From Pseudomonadota bacterium (GTDB lineage Bacteria > Pseudomonadota > Gammaproteobacteria > Burkholderiales > Methylophilaceae): DNA of 48,947 bases. Below are positions 27,406 to 37,048 of the stretch, one piece after another (position 1 is the stretch's first letter; each line of letters begins with the position of its first letter). The stretch spans positions 1 to 48,947 of the forward strand of contig JAKQTB010000159.1 of assembly GCA_029569495.1 (NCBI GenBank). The letters run 5' to 3'. The notes under the pieces are model-generated. The model ran no database searches, was not told the DNA's origin, and saw only the letters and a list, made by a program, of their open reading frames with translations. Position numbers and translations under genes: made by a program.

Positions 27406-27711
27406 TTAAATTTCAGTTTCAATATAATGCAATACATTGCTAATGGCGTTAGTCATAAAGCCTTTATCCACCCAAAAATACACTTCTTTACCTATTTTTT
27501 CACTTTGCAGGGCGCCGCTTTCACGCAGTATTTTTAAATGATGTGTGACAGCAGTTCGGCTTAAAGTAGAGGCGGCGGCAATTTGCATAATATTCATGCG
27601 CTCACCTTTTTCAAAAGTCAGCAAAATGCGTTGCCGGTGCGCGTCGCCTAGGGCAATAAACAGCTGCGCGATGTTTTGCCACGCATCAGGAATCGTTTGA
27701 ATAATTTTCAT
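27406..27711 (-). CDS. ArsR-family HTH transcriptional regulator
   Basis: A 101-residue winged-helix repressor. Residues 15-35 (FIALGDAHRQRILLTF) and the recognition helix SRTAVTHHLKILRESG (49-64) are typical. It has no Cys pair or His-rich C-terminus that would mark a metal sensor, so a different ligand or none is likely. It heads the ten-gene run beginning with aas. A palindrome abutting its start and covering the -10 box suggests autorepression. No Shine-Dalgarno sequence precedes the ATG; see promoter entry for a leaderless model. Confidence 0.9.
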   Translation of the reverse strand: MKIIQTIPDAWQNIAQLFIALGDAHRQRILLTFEKGERMNIMQIAAASTLSRTAVTHHLKILRESGALQSEKIGKEVYFWVDKGFMTNAISNVLHYIETEI

Positions 27712-27746
27712 AACTATATAATTAGATATTTAGTTTTATCTGTCAA
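27712..27746 (-). promoter_or_regulatory. Promoter with overlapping operator, possibly leaderless, for the arsR-aas run
   Basis: On the minus strand TTGACA (27741-27746) and AATTAT (27718-27723) are 17 bases apart; the start point 7 bases on would be the A of the ATG. The inverted repeat AACTATATA-N6-TATTTAGTT (27712-27735, one mismatch) covers the -10 and ends at the start codon, where bound repressor would block polymerase. Confidence 0.6.
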
Positions 27747-27893
27747 GTGTTTTTTAAAGTAATTTTGAATATTACACAATTATTCAAGAATTCTATATTT
27801 GTGAAAGGTGAAAGGTTTTTTTCTGCAAAATTAAAGTGATATTGCGCTTAAAAACGGACAGCGAAATGTAGTTGAATACGCCACTAAATTACA

Positions 27894-27957
27894 CGAGAAA
27901 AAAATAATGCTCTGCGAGCCTTTGTTTATAAGGCTTCCAGAGCATCGAAAAAGGTTG
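27894..27957 (+). repeat. Dispersed palindromic repeat, copy 4
   Basis: Left flank CGAGAAAAAAATA, right flank GCATCGAAAAAGGTTG. Arms CTCTGCGAGCC and GGCTTCCAGAG, loop TTTGTTTATAA. Nearly identical to copy 5. It lies between the terminator after amtB and the regulator promoter; the bases between this repeat and the promoter (about 27750-27890) show nothing recognisable. Confidence 0.85.
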
Positions 27958-27972
27958 GTCATTAAAACACGC

Positions 27973-28000
27973 AAAAAACGGGGTTTTTTACCCCGTTTTT
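27973..28000 (-). terminator. Intrinsic terminator after amtB
   Basis: AAAAACGGGG and CCCCGTTTTTT form a stem around an A-rich loop and end in a T-run on the minus strand. The A-tract on the other side would let it work in both directions. Confidence 0.9.
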
Positions 28001-28028
28001 GCTTTAACCCAAAGTGCGGATGACTTGC

Positions 28029-29456
28029 TTAAATGTTATAAGCGCGCTCACCGTGTGAGGTGGTATCCAAGCCTTCACGTTCTGCTTCTTCCGATACACG
28101 TAATCCAACAATCAAATCGGCTATTTTATAAGCGATGAATGCTGCAATACCTGACCAAATGATAGTGATGATGACGCCTTCGCCTTGAATCAAGACTTGT
28201 GAGGCTATTGAGAAATCAGCTTTACCAGTGCCACCCAAACTTGGTGCAGTAAATACGCCAGTTAATAATGCACCCACAATACCACCTACACCGTGCACAC
28301 CAAATACGTCGAGCGAGTCATCGGCCCCCAGTATTTTCTTGAGGCCAGTCACACCCCATAGGCATAAGAAGCCGCCAGCAAAACCAATGATAATGCCACC
28401 CATTGGGCCAACTGAACCGCATGCAGGTGTAATTGCTACCAAACCTGCCACAGCACCAGATGCAGCACCCAGCATAGACGCCTTGCCTTTAGTGAAGGCT
28501 TCGCCAATTGACCAAGCCAATACTGCAGCAGCCGTTGCAAATAGTGTGTTGACTAGCGCTAAGCCTGCGCCACCGGTTGCTTCCAAGTTAGAGCCTGCGT
28601 TAAAACCAAACCAGCCCACCCACAATAATGCCGCACCCAGCATGGTTAACGTTAAGTTATGAGGCGTTAATGCTTCTTTGCCGTAACCAATGCGCTTGCC
28701 CACCATGTAAGCACCTACTAAACCAGCAACCGCAGCATTGATATGCACAACGGTACCGCCAGCAAAGTCTAATGCGCCTTGACCAAGCAAGTAGCCACCC
28801 GCACCCCAAACCATATGGGCGATAGGAATGTAGCTCAATGTGAACCAAATCGCTGAGAATAATAATACCGCACTAAATTTAATACGTTCAGCAAAAGAAC
28901 CCACAATCAATGTAGCCGTTAAACCCGCAAAAATGCATTGAAAAGCAATGAAGACAAACTCTGGAATCTTAACGCCTGCAGTAAAAGTGTCAGACAGCGA
29001 ATCTGAGGTAACCCCTGCCAAGAAAAGTTTACCAAAGTCACCGATGATGGGGCCTGACCCGCTACCAAATGCCAAGCTATATCCATAAACAGCCCACAAT
29101 ACAGAAACAAGTGAGAACACAACAAACACTTGCATCAAGACTGATAGCATGTTTTTACTGCGCACTAATCCACCGTAAAACAAAGCTAAACCTGGCACCA
29201 TTAACACAACCAGAATAGTTGAAATCATCATCCAAGTGGTGTCGCCTTTGTCTACCGTTGGCGCCACCTCTGGCGCGGCCGCCTCCGCCGGCAACGCTTC
29301 GGGGGCTACTGTTTCAACTGGTGCTGCCTCAGCGGGTGTTGCCACCATTTCTGTTGGTGCAGCATCTACCACTGGGGCTTCTTCTGCCAATACATTTCCC
29401 GTTAAACCAAACCCTAGCATGGTTACTAATGCCAATGTCGAAAGAATTTTTTTCAT
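28029..29456 (-). CDS. amtB: Ammonium transporter
   Basis: Trimeric inner-membrane ammonium channel, 475 residues. The signal peptide (KKILSTLALVTMLGFGLTGN) and a 45-residue Ala/Pro/Glu-rich periplasmic extension precede the first membrane helix (MISTILVVLMVPGLALFYGG). Typical Amt motifs follow, for example AGGTVVHINAAVAGLVGA and FGVHGVGGIVGALLTGVF. The start was set at the ATG behind AGGGG and 10 bases after the glnK stop; the longer frame would run into glnK. It is regulated by GlnK and by the sigma-54 promoter upstream of the porin gene. Confidence 0.95.
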   Translation of the reverse strand: MKKILSTLALVTMLGFGLTGNVLAEEAPVVDAAPTEMVATPAEAAPVETVAPEALPAEAAAPEVAPTVDKGDTTWMMISTILVVLMVPGLALFYGGLVRSKNMLSVLMQVFVVFSLVSVLWAVYGYSLAFGSGSGPIIGDFGKLFLAGVTSDSLSDTFTAGVKIPEFVFIAFQCIFAGLTATLIVGSFAERIKFSAVLLFSAIWFTLSYIPIAHMVWGAGGYLLGQGALDFAGGTVVHINAAVAGLVGAYMVGKRIGYGKEALTPHNLTLTMLGAALLWVGWFGFNAGSNLEATGGAGLALVNTLFATAAAVLAWSIGEAFTKGKASMLGAASGAVAGLVAITPACGSVGPMGGIIIGFAGGFLCLWGVTGLKKILGADDSLDVFGVHGVGGIVGALLTGVFTAPSLGGTGKADFSIASQVLIQGEGVIITIIWSGIAAFIAYKIADLIVGLRVSEEAEREGLDTTSHGERAYNI

Positions 29457-29466
29457 GTTGATCCCC

Positions 29467-29814
<348 letters not shown>

Positions 29815-29820
29815 CTAAAA

Positions 29821-29838
29821 GTGCGAGAAAACTCGCAC
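29821..29838 (-). other. Strong hairpin between porin and glnK genes
   Basis: GTGCGAG and CTCGCAC form a 7-bp stem with a TTTT loop, followed on the transcript by TTTT and then the glnK AGGAGG. It resembles a short terminator and may attenuate read-through or protect the upstream mRNA end, making levels of porin and glnK-amtB mRNA differ. Confidence 0.6.
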
Positions 29839-29844
29839 TAACGA

Positions 29845-30633
29845 TTAAAAAGTTTTTTGTACAAATACAGTAAACTGCTCTTTAGCAATATTTTGGCCAG
29901 AAGCATCGGTGAAATCAGATTTCTTGCCGTCGGTATCGGTGTAGTATGCACCTATATTGATGCCGCTTTCCCATGATTTCGTGACGCCTAATTTCCAATC
30001 AGCATAATCAAACTGGCTATTGCCTTTGCCGGTAAAATCCTGGTAGCCAACATGCGCTACGCCAGAAAATCCGCTACCAAATGGCACTGCCAAATTTAAC
30101 TCTGTATAAGTAGAGCCATCGGCATTATCAAAACCAAATGCGCCATCTGATACAACCGCAGAAACCTTACCAGAAAGCCATCCGTACGAAAGGCTGCCGT
30201 AAATTTCAGTGGTTTCAGCTTTTTTTGTGCCGCTAAATTTTCTACCAGGGTAAATGTATTGCAATAGTCCTACGTTGTAGCCAATGCCTGTTTCGCCAAT
30301 CGTGTTAGCGTAGCCACCGTATAGGTCTAACTCCAGGCTCGAGCTTTTGTAGTAATCGCCATCCGTTAACCAGCTAATGTTTGAAGCCCAAGCACCCGCA
30401 TAAAAACCGCTGGCATGGGTATAATCAACACCACCCTGAATAGCTGGGTCTTCACGTGTTTGTGTAAGGCCGCGAAAAATGTACTGGCTATATAAACCAA
30501 CGTTGTAAGCAAAAGCATGTGGTGAAGCAGGAGCTGCGGCGACGGTCGCCTCAGGTGCGGCTTCATCTGCATGTGAAATTGCAGGTAATGTAAATACGCT
30601 TAGAACGGCTAGTGATAATAATGAATTACGCAT
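29845..30633 (-). CDS. TorF family putative porin
   Basis: Outer-membrane beta-barrel of 262 residues with a signal peptide (RNSLLSLAVLSVFTLPAISHA), a Gcw_chp/TorF-type opening (NVGLYSQYIFRGLTQTRE), alternating amphipathic strands, and the terminal Phe (FVQKTF) required for barrel assembly. Such porins often precede glnK-amtB in Betaproteobacteria, suggesting uptake of ammonium or small nitrogen compounds; substrate is not known. It is the first gene behind the sigma-54 promoter. Confidence 0.9.
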   Translation of the reverse strand: MRNSLLSLAVLSVFTLPAISHADEAAPEATVAAAPASPHAFAYNVGLYSQYIFRGLTQTREDPAIQGGVDYTHASGFYAGAWASNISWLTDGDYYKSSSLELDLYGGYANTIGETGIGYNVGLLQYIYPGRKFSGTKKAETTEIYGSLSYGWLSGKVSAVVSDGAFGFDNADGSTYTELNLAVPFGSGFSGVAHVGYQDFTGKGNSQFDYADWKLGVTKSWESGINIGAYYTDTDGKKSDFTDASGQNIAKEQFTVFVQKTF

Positions 30634-30685
30634 ATTGCTTCCCCTTGAGAACGTTGTAAAAATAAAATTGACTCACTACACTCTA

Positions 30686-30702
30686 AGCAAGGGCTGTGCC
30701 AA
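30686..30702 (-). promoter_or_regulatory. Sigma-54 promoter for porin-glnK-amtB
   Basis: On the minus strand TTGGCACAGCCCTTGCT matches the -24/-12 consensus (TGGCAC-N5-TTGC) without mismatch. It lies about 55 bases before the porin start. NtrC activation under nitrogen limitation is the expected control. Confidence 0.9.
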
Positions 30703-30709
30703 TATAAAT

Positions 30710-30725
30710 TTTGATTAAAATCAAA
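30710..30725. promoter_or_regulatory. Palindrome next to the sigma-54 promoter
   Basis: TTTGATT-AA-AATCAAA is a perfect inverted repeat ending about 9 bases upstream of the -24 box and about 85 bases from ubiK on the other strand. It is too close to be a normal enhancer; a repressor or IHF-like site is possible. Confidence 0.35.
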
Positions 30726-30810
30726 CACTTATAATATTTACCTGTACGGACAGATTTATCTAAATAGATTAAAACCTGATAAACTACGCACTAAATACAA
30801 AGGAATCATT

Positions 30811-31050
30811 ATGCTAAGTTCAGATAAATTAAATGAATTATCATTAAAAATCAAAGAGATAATTAGCAGCTCACCTTTGGGGGACGCTGAAAAAAACATT
30901 CATGCACTAGTTAAGGGCGCGCTCACCAAAATGGAACTCGTCACGCGTGAAGAATTTGACGTGCAAGCCGAGGTGCTAAGAAGCACCAAAGAAAAACTTA
31001 GCCAGTTAGAGGCAAAATTAGCTGAATTAGAAGCTCAGCAAAAAAAATAG
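30811..31050 (+). CDS. ubiK: Ubiquinone biosynthesis accessory factor UbiK
   Basis: Short BMFP/YqiC family protein of 79 residues that helps assemble the soluble ubiquinone-biosynthesis complex with UbiJ. The opening helix (LNELSLKIKEIISSSP), the central MELVTREEFDVQAEVL and the C-terminal trimeric coiled coil (about 52-79, KLSQLEAKLAELEAQQKK) are all typical. An AAGGA ribosome binding site precedes the ATG. The next gene starts two bases after its stop, so the two are one unit. Confidence 0.92.
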   Translation: MLSSDKLNELSLKIKEIISSSPLGDAEKNIHALVKGALTKMELVTREEFDVQAEVLRSTKEKLSQLEAKLAELEAQQKK

Positions 31051-31051
31051 C

Positions 31052-32545
31052 ATGAGTTTAGCCGTTCTATATAGCCGTGCTTTAAGTGGTATGGATGCCC
31101 CTGAAGTGGTGGTTGAGGTGCATTTAGCCAACGGGCTACCCAGCTTTACCATCGTTGGCCTCCCTGAAGCTGAGGTAAAAGAGAGTAAAGACCGTGTGCG
31201 TGCAGCATTGCAAACCGCACAGTTTGAGTTTCCTGCCCGACGCATTACGGTGAATTTAGCCCCTGCCGACTTACCCAAAGAAAGTGGGCGCTATGATTTG
31301 CCAATTGCTTTGGGTATTTTGGCAGCCTCAGGGCAAATTCCAACCGAAGCATTATCTCGCTATGAGTTTGCTGGAGAATTGGCGCTAACAGGTGAACTCA
31401 GACCAATTAGAGGCGCACTGGCAATGGCATTTAAATCTTATAAAAGCGGGCGCGCATTTATATTGCCGCACGAAAGTGCAGCAGAAGCAGCCTTGGTTGC
31501 AGACGCGATAGTCTACCCAGCCAATACCTTGCTGGAAGTATGCGCGCATTTTACCGGCCGCACATCTTTGGTGCAGCTAGCGGCCAAGCGTCAGGTGGTC
31601 AGCCTACATTATCCTGACATGAATGAGGTCAAAGGGCAGTCTGCTGCTAAGCGCGCATTGGAAATTGCGGCGGCTGGAGGCCATAGCGTCATTATGAGCG
31701 GACCGCCAGGCACAGGTAAAAGCATGTTGGCAAGCCGCTTTGCTGGCATATTGCCGAGCATGGCAGAAGATGAGGCGCTAGAAGCCGCAGCACTTCAGTC
31801 TTTGAACGGTAACTATAAGTTAGAAAATTGGAAACGCCGCCCATTTAGAGCGCCACATCACACAGCATCAGGTGTTGCACTGGTGGGTGGCGGTGGAATA
31901 CCCAGGCCAGGAGAAATTTCACTCGCGCATCATGGCGTATTATTTCTAGATGAATTACCAGAATTTGACCGCAAAGTGCTTGAAGTATTACGTGAGCCGT
32001 TAGAGAGTGGACATATCACCATTAGCCGCGCCGCGCGTCAAGCTGATTTTCCTGCGCAATTTCAACTGATTGCTGCCATGAACCCTTGCCCTTGTGGATA
32101 TCTCGGACATTTTAATAATAAGTGCCGCTGTACACCTGACCAAGTTGCGCGGTACAAAGCTAAAATATCAGGGCCATTACTAGACCGTATTGATTTACAT
32201 ATTGAAGTCCCGGCGCTTAAAGAAGATGAATTAATTAACACGCTACAGAATGAATCTTCAGATTCGGTGAGAGCAAGAGTTGAAGAAGCGCGTAGCAGGC
32301 AACTTGCTAGACAAGGCAAGCCCAATAATTTATTGGGTACAAAAGAAATTGATCAGTATTGCGTGGCGGATGAGGTAGGGTTGCAACTATTAAAACAGGC
32401 TATCAGTCGTTTAAGTTTGTCTGCTCGGGCTTATCATCGTATTTTAAAAGTTGCCAGAACTATTGCAGATTTAGCCAATGAAAGTGCCATTAAACCAGCG
32501 CATATTGCTGAGGCAATACAATACCGCCGCAACGACAAGGCATAA
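31052..32545 (+). CDS. comM: YifB/ComM family Mg-chelatase-like AAA+ ATPase
   Basis: Hexameric helicase that promotes branch migration during integration of DNA taken up by natural transformation (known for ComM of Haemophilus and Vibrio). N-terminal ChlI-like domain (about 20-140) leads to Walker A GPPGTGKS (217-224), Walker B LFLDELPEF, and the MNPCPCGYLG motif with a further CRC, four Cys that may bind metal. The C-terminal lid has SARAYHRILKVARTIADL. The 497 residues are full length. Family members are widespread also in bacteria not known to be competent. Confidence 0.93.
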   Translation: MSLAVLYSRALSGMDAPEVVVEVHLANGLPSFTIVGLPEAEVKESKDRVRAALQTAQFEFPARRITVNLAPADLPKESGRYDLPIALGILAASGQIPTEALSRYEFAGELALTGELRPIRGALAMAFKSYKSGRAFILPHESAAEAALVADAIVYPANTLLEVCAHFTGRTSLVQLAAKRQVVSLHYPDMNEVKGQSAAKRALEIAAAGGHSVIMSGPPGTGKSMLASRFAGILPSMAEDEALEAAALQSLNGNYKLENWKRRPFRAPHHTASGVALVGGGGIPRPGEISLAHHGVLFLDELPEFDRKVLEVLREPLESGHITISRAARQADFPAQFQLIAAMNPCPCGYLGHFNNKCRCTPDQVARYKAKISGPLLDRIDLHIEVPALKEDELINTLQNESSDSVRARVEEARSRQLARQGKPNNLLGTKEIDQYCVADEVGLQLLKQAISRLSLSARAYHRILKVARTIADLANESAIKPAHIAEAIQYRRNDKA

Positions 32546-32614
32546 TTTACAACTAACTTTACTGAATAATAGACTTTTTTATTAAGTAGAATTAAATCAA
32601 CAAAACGAGTAAAA

Positions 32615-35600
32615 ATGAATTTCAATCAATTATCCCCAGTTGAATCCCAATTGCGCCAGTTATTAGAACAGCGCATCTTAATACTTGATGGCGCGATGGG
32701 CACGATGATTCAGCAATACAAACTGACCGAAGCCGATTATCGCGGTGAGCGTTTTGCCGATTTTAAAGCGCCAGCGGGCGAGCGTGAACTGTTTGTAAAA
32801 GGCAACAACGAGTTACTAAGCCTGACTCAGCCTCAGGTGATTCAAGAAATTCACGAAAAATATCTAGCTGCGGGTGCGGATATTATTGAAACCAACACCT
32901 TTGGGGCCACTAAAGTTGCGCAAGATGATTACCACATGGCGCATTTGGTGTATGAAATGAACGTACAATCGGCCAAGCTTGCCCGCGCCGCTTGCGATAA
33001 ATACAGCACACCCGATAAACCACGATTTGTTGCGGGCGCGCTAGGCCCAACGCCTAAAACGGCTTCTATTTCCCCTGATGTGAACGACCCCGCCGCGCGA
33101 AATGTCACGTTCGATGAACTCATGAACGCCTATTTAGAGCAAGTACGCAGCTTGGTAGAAGGCGGTGCAGACATTTTAATGGTGGAAACCATTTTTGATA
33201 CGCTCAACTGCAAGGCGGCCTTATTTGCCATCGAAACGTTCTTTGAAGAACATGGTAGCCGTCTGCCGATTATGATTTCAGGCACTGTGACGGATGCTTC
33301 TGGGCGTATTTTGTCCGGTCAAACCGTCACGGCATTCTGGCATTCGGTACGTCATGCCAAGCCGCTTACCATTGGTTTAAACTGCGCATTGGGCGCAACC
33401 TTAATGCGCCCTTACGCTGAAGAGCTTTCAAAAATCGCCGATACTTTTGTGTGCATTTACCCCAATGCAGGTCTACCTAACCCAATGAGCGACACGGGCT
33501 TTGACGAAACGCCCGATGTGACTTCAAGCCTAGTGAAAGAGTTCGCCACCAGCGGCTTTGTGAATATTGCGGGCGGTTGTTGTGGCACTACGCCACCACA
33601 CATTAACGCGATATACGAAGCGATTAAAGATTTACCACCTCGCCAAGTGCCGACCCTTGCACCAATCACCAAGCTTGCAGGTTTAGAGCCATTTATCATT
33701 GATGAAAATTCACTCTTTATAAACGTAGGCGAGCGCACCAATGTAACGGGCAGTAAAGCCTTTGCCCGCATGATTATCAATGAACAGTATGAAGAAGCAT
33801 TGAGTGTGGCGCGCCAGCAAGTAGAAAATGGCGCTCAAGTCATTGACATCAACATGGACGAAGGCATGTTAGATGCCGTTAAAGCCATGACGCACTTTTT
33901 AAATTTGATTGCCAGCGAGCCTGATATTGCCCGCGTGCCGATTATGATTGATTCCAGTAAATGGTCGGTGATTGAAGCGGGCTTAAAGTGCGTACAAGGT
34001 AAATCCATCGTCAACTCTATCTCGATGAAAGAAGGTGAAGCAGAGTTTTTACGTCAAGCCAAACTTTGCCGCCGTTACGGCGCGGCTGTGATTGTGATGG
34101 CGTTTGATGAAAAAGGCCAAGCCGACACTTACGCGCGTAAAATTGAAATTTGTAAACGCGCTTATGATTTATTGGTCGCGCAAGACTTTCCGCCAGAAGA
34201 CATCATTTTTGATCCAAATATTTTCGCCATTGCCACAGGCATTGAAGAACACAACAACTACGCGGTAGATTTTATTGAGGCCACGCGCTGGATTAGGCAA
34301 AACTTACCGCACGCCAAAATTTCAGGCGGTGTTTCAAATGTGAGTTTTAGCTTTAGAGGCAACGACCCCGCGCGTGAAGCGATTCACACCGTCTTTTTAT
34401 ATCATGCCATCAAAGCGGGCATGACCATGGGCATTGTAAACGCAGGCATGATGGGCGTGTACGATGACTTAGCACCTGAGCTAAAAGAGCGCGTAGAAGA
34501 TGTGGTGCTAAACCGCATTACCGACCCCAGCAATTTACTTGCGCCGACTGAACGCCTGATTGAAATTGCTGGCACGCTGGTAGCAGGCGGCAAAAAAGAA
34601 GCTGCGACTTTAGAGTGGCGGGGCACGCCAGAAGCACCGGTGCCAGTTGAAAAACGCTTGGCGCACGCCATGGTGCATGGCATTACTGAGTTTATTGTGC
34701 AAGATACCGAAGAAGCCCGTGCAGCAGTTGAAGCCAGCGGTGGCAGACCCATTCACGTGATTGAAGGCCCGCTCATGGACGGCATGAATGTGGTGGGAGA
34801 TTTATTTGGGCAAGGAAAAATGTTTTTGCCGCAAGTGGTGAAATCTGCCCGCGTGATGAAATCTGCTGTAGCCCACTTAATCCCCTTTATTGAAGCCGAA
34901 AAAGCTGCAGAGCAGGCGCGTACTGGCGTAGTTGCCAAGCCAAAAGGCAAAGTGGTGATTGCCACGGTGAAGGGCGACGTGCATGACATCGGCAAAAACA
35001 TTGTGTCTGTGGTGTTGCAATGCAACAACTTTGAAGTGGTGAACATGGGCGTGATGGTGCCAGCGGCGGAAATTTTAGCCATGGCAAAGGCTGAGAATGC
35101 CGACATTATTGGTTTGAGCGGCTTAATTACGCCATCGTTAGAAGAAATGGCCTATGTTGCCAAAGAAATGCAACGCGACCCGCATTTTCACAACGCAAAA
35201 ACGCCATTACTGATTGGTGGCGCAACGACTTCACGCGCGCATACGGCGGTAAAAATCGCGCCCCATTACGATGGCCCAGTCATTTACGTGCCTGATGCTT
35301 CACGTTCAGTATCCGTGATGCAAAATTTGCTTACGCCAGAAAGCCGTGGTGCCTATTTAGCAGAGATTCAAGCCGATTATGCCAAAGCGCGTAGTCAGCA
35401 TGCCAATAAAAAAGGCACGCCGCTACTCACTATTGCAGAAGCTCGTGCCAATAAGGCCAAACTGTCATTTACGGGTGAATTTGCACCTGTGAAGCCAAAG
35501 TTTATTGGCCGTCGCGTGTTTAAAAACATTGATTTAAGCCTAATCGCCAATTACATTGATTGGTCTCCCTATTTCCAAACATGGGATTTAGCTGGCAGTT

Positions 35601-36421
35601 ACCCAGCCATTTTGACCGATAAAGTAGTCGGCGAAGCGGCCACTAAAGTCTTTAATGAAGCACAAGTGATGCTGAAAAAAATCATTGATGGACGCTGGCT
35701 CACCGCAAATGGCGTGATTGCGCTCATGCCTGCCAACACGGTAAATGATGACGATATTGAAATTTACACAGACGAAACACGCAACCAAGTGGCGTTTACC
35801 TATTACGGAATGCGCCAGCAAACCGTAAAACCCGTGATAGACGGTGTGCCACGCCCAAACCAATGTTTGGCAGATTTTGTTGCGCCGAAAGCCCAAATAG
35901 GCGAACCAAAGGTTGACGATTATGTTGGTTTATTTGCTGTAACCGCTGGCTTAGGCATGGAAAAACGACTAGCCCAATTTGAAGCCGCGCACGACGACTA
36001 CAGCGCAATTATGTTTAAATCACTCGCTGACCGCCTTGCAGAAGCCTTTGCAGAATATATGCACGAAAGAATCCGCACTGATTTTTGGGGTTATGCAAGC
36101 AATGAAAAATTAGATGCCGAAGCCTTAATTAAAGAGCAATATCAAGGCATTAGACCAGCCCCAGGCTACCCCGCCTGCCCAGACCATACCGTTAAAACCG
36201 ATATGTTCAAGCTATTACAGTGTGAAGAGATTGACATGCAACTCACCGATTCATTCGCCATGATGCCTGCCGCCGCGGTTTCAGGCTTCTACTTTGCGCA
36301 TAAAGAAGCAAAATATTTCAGCGTGGATAAAATTGGAAATGACCAATTGGTAGACATGGCAAAACGCAGAAACCTGCCTAAAGAATATTTAGAGCGCTGG
36401 TTGGCGCCCAATTTAAATTAA
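32615..36421 (+). CDS. metH: Cobalamin-dependent methionine synthase
   Basis: Transfers the methyl group of 5-methyltetrahydrofolate to homocysteine through cobalamin. All four modules are seen in 1268 residues: homocysteine-binding ([10 protein letters not shown] near 24; zinc Cys in GLNCALG and GGCCGTTPP), pterin-binding ([14 protein letters not shown] near 367), B12-binding (GDVHDIGKN near 787, with the cobalt-ligand His), and the C-terminal AdoMet reactivation domain ([12 protein letters not shown]). Slightly longer than the E. coli enzyme. No cobalamin riboswitch fits in the 69 bases upstream. Confidence 0.98.
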   Translation: MNFNQLSPVESQLRQLLEQRILILDGAMGTMIQQYKLTEADYRGERFADFKAPAGERELFVKGNNELLSLTQPQVIQEIHEKYLAAGADIIETNTFGATKVAQDDYHMAHLVYEMNVQSAKLARAACDKYSTPDKPRFVAGALGPTPKTASISPDVNDPAARNVTFDELMNAYLEQVRSLVEGGADILMVETIFDTLNCKAALFAIETFFEEHGSRLPIMISGTVTDASGRILSGQTVTAFWHSVRHAKPLTIGLNCALGATLMRPYAEELSKIADTFVCIYPNAGLPNPMSDTGFDETPDVTSSLVKEFATSGFVNIAGGCCGTTPPHINAIYEAIKDLPPRQVPTLAPITKLAGLEPFIIDENSLFINVGERTNVTGSKAFARMIINEQYEEALSVARQQVENGAQVIDINMDEGMLDAVKAMTHFLNLIASEPDIARVPIMIDSSKWSVIEAGLKCVQGKSIVNSISMKEGEAEFLRQAKLCRRYGAAVIVMAFDEKGQADTYARKIEICKRAYDLLVAQDFPPEDIIFDPNIFAIATGIEEHNNYAVDFIEATRWIRQNLPHAKISGGVSNVSFSFRGNDPAREAIHTVFLYHAIKAGMTMGIVNAGMMGVYDDLAPELKERVEDVVLNRITDPSNLLAPTERLIEIAGTLVAGGKKEAATLEWRGTPEAPVPVEKRLAHAMVHGITEFIVQDTEEARAAVEASGGRPIHVIEGPLMDGMNVVGDLFGQGKMFLPQVVKSARVMKSAVAHLIPFIEAEKAAEQARTGVVAKPKGKVVIATVKGDVHDIGKNIVSVVLQCNNFEVVNMGVMVPAAEILAMAKAENADIIGLSGLITPSLEEMAYVAKEMQRDPHFHNAKTPLLIGGATTSRAHTAVKIAPHYDGPVIYVPDASRSVSVMQNLLTPESRGAYLAEIQADYAKARSQHANKKGTPLLTIAEARANKAKLSFTGEFAPVKPKFIGRRVFKNIDLSLIANYIDWSPYFQTWDLAGSYPAILTDKVVGEAATKVFNEAQVMLKKIIDGRWLTANGVIALMPANTVNDDDIEIYTDETRNQVAFTYYGMRQQTVKPVIDGVPRPNQCLADFVAPKAQIGEPKVDDYVGLFAVTAGLGMEKRLAQFEAAHDDYSAIMFKSLADRLAEAFAEYMHERIRTDFWGYASNEKLDAEALIKEQYQGIRPAPGYPACPDHTVKTDMFKLLQCEEIDMQLTDSFAMMPAAAVSGFYFAHKEAKYFSVDKIGNDQLVDMAKRRNLPKEYLERWLAPNLN

Positions 36422-36430
36422 AGATTGCTG

Positions 36431-37033
36431 ATGAGAATGACAAGTAAATACGAGCCTTTGGCAAAGCATTTGGAAAGTCTACGCAAGAATGAAGTACGGC
36501 TATCGTTTGATGAAATAGAAGATATTTTAGGTGAGGAACTACCCAATAGTGCGAGAGTGCATCATGCCTGGTGGGCAAACTCACGTACTGATGACTCTCA
36601 TACCTGGGCTCATCTTTGGTTGCAGACTGGTTGGGAGCGCACTGAATTTAGTTTGTCTCAAGAATGGGTGAATTTTAGAAGAATAGCGTATTACGAAATT
36701 AGCGATGAGAAAGCAATGGAGGGGTACGAGTATGATACAAAAATTATACTTCGTACTCGTAATGCTAGTTTAGCTAAAACAAGAAAAGCCCAGGATAATT
36801 TTACTTGCCAAGCTTGTGGATATCATCTTCGGGTTAATGAGTCTTATGTTATAGAAGTTCATCATATTGACCCACTTTCAGCAAGCGAGGAACGTGAAAC
36901 TAAAATTAGTAAATTAGTTTCTCTCTGTCCAAACTGCCACCGAATAGCGCACCTAAGAAGTATTCCATATTCAGTAGAAGAAATTAAATCTATACTTAAA
37001 ATTTCAAATTTAAACGCCTCTTTAAAAACATAG
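36431..37033 (+). CDS. HNH endonuclease domain protein with N-terminal DUF7662-like domain
   Basis: A 200-residue protein. Residues 1-90 resemble a small winged-helix-like module (YEPLAKHLESL, HHAWWAN) found in defence-associated and restriction proteins. Residues 120-180 form an HNH/McrA-type nuclease: CxxC at 126/129, EVHH (142-145), and CPNCHRIAH (166-174) with the second Cys pair, Asn168 and His174. Start choice is uncertain: a TTG at 36425 and an ATG at 36437 are also possible. It starts right after metH, and its 3' part looks AT-richer than its neighbours, which may reflect transfer. DNA target unknown. Confidence 0.82.
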   Translation: MRMTSKYEPLAKHLESLRKNEVRLSFDEIEDILGEELPNSARVHHAWWANSRTDDSHTWAHLWLQTGWERTEFSLSQEWVNFRRIAYYEISDEKAMEGYEYDTKIILRTRNASLAKTRKAQDNFTCQACGYHLRVNESYVIEVHHIDPLSASEERETKISKLVSLCPNCHRIAHLRSIPYSVEEIKSILKISNLNASLKT

Positions 37034-37048
37034 TGGCATTTAAAGAGC

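Noticed and set aside
32546-32614. Cobalamin riboswitch ahead of metH
   Set aside because: Only 69 bases separate comM and metH, too short for the element, and no B12-box was seen.
36431-37033. Homing endonuclease or prophage remnant
   Set aside because: HNH domain alone; no intron, intein, integrase, terminase or attachment-site repeats nearby.
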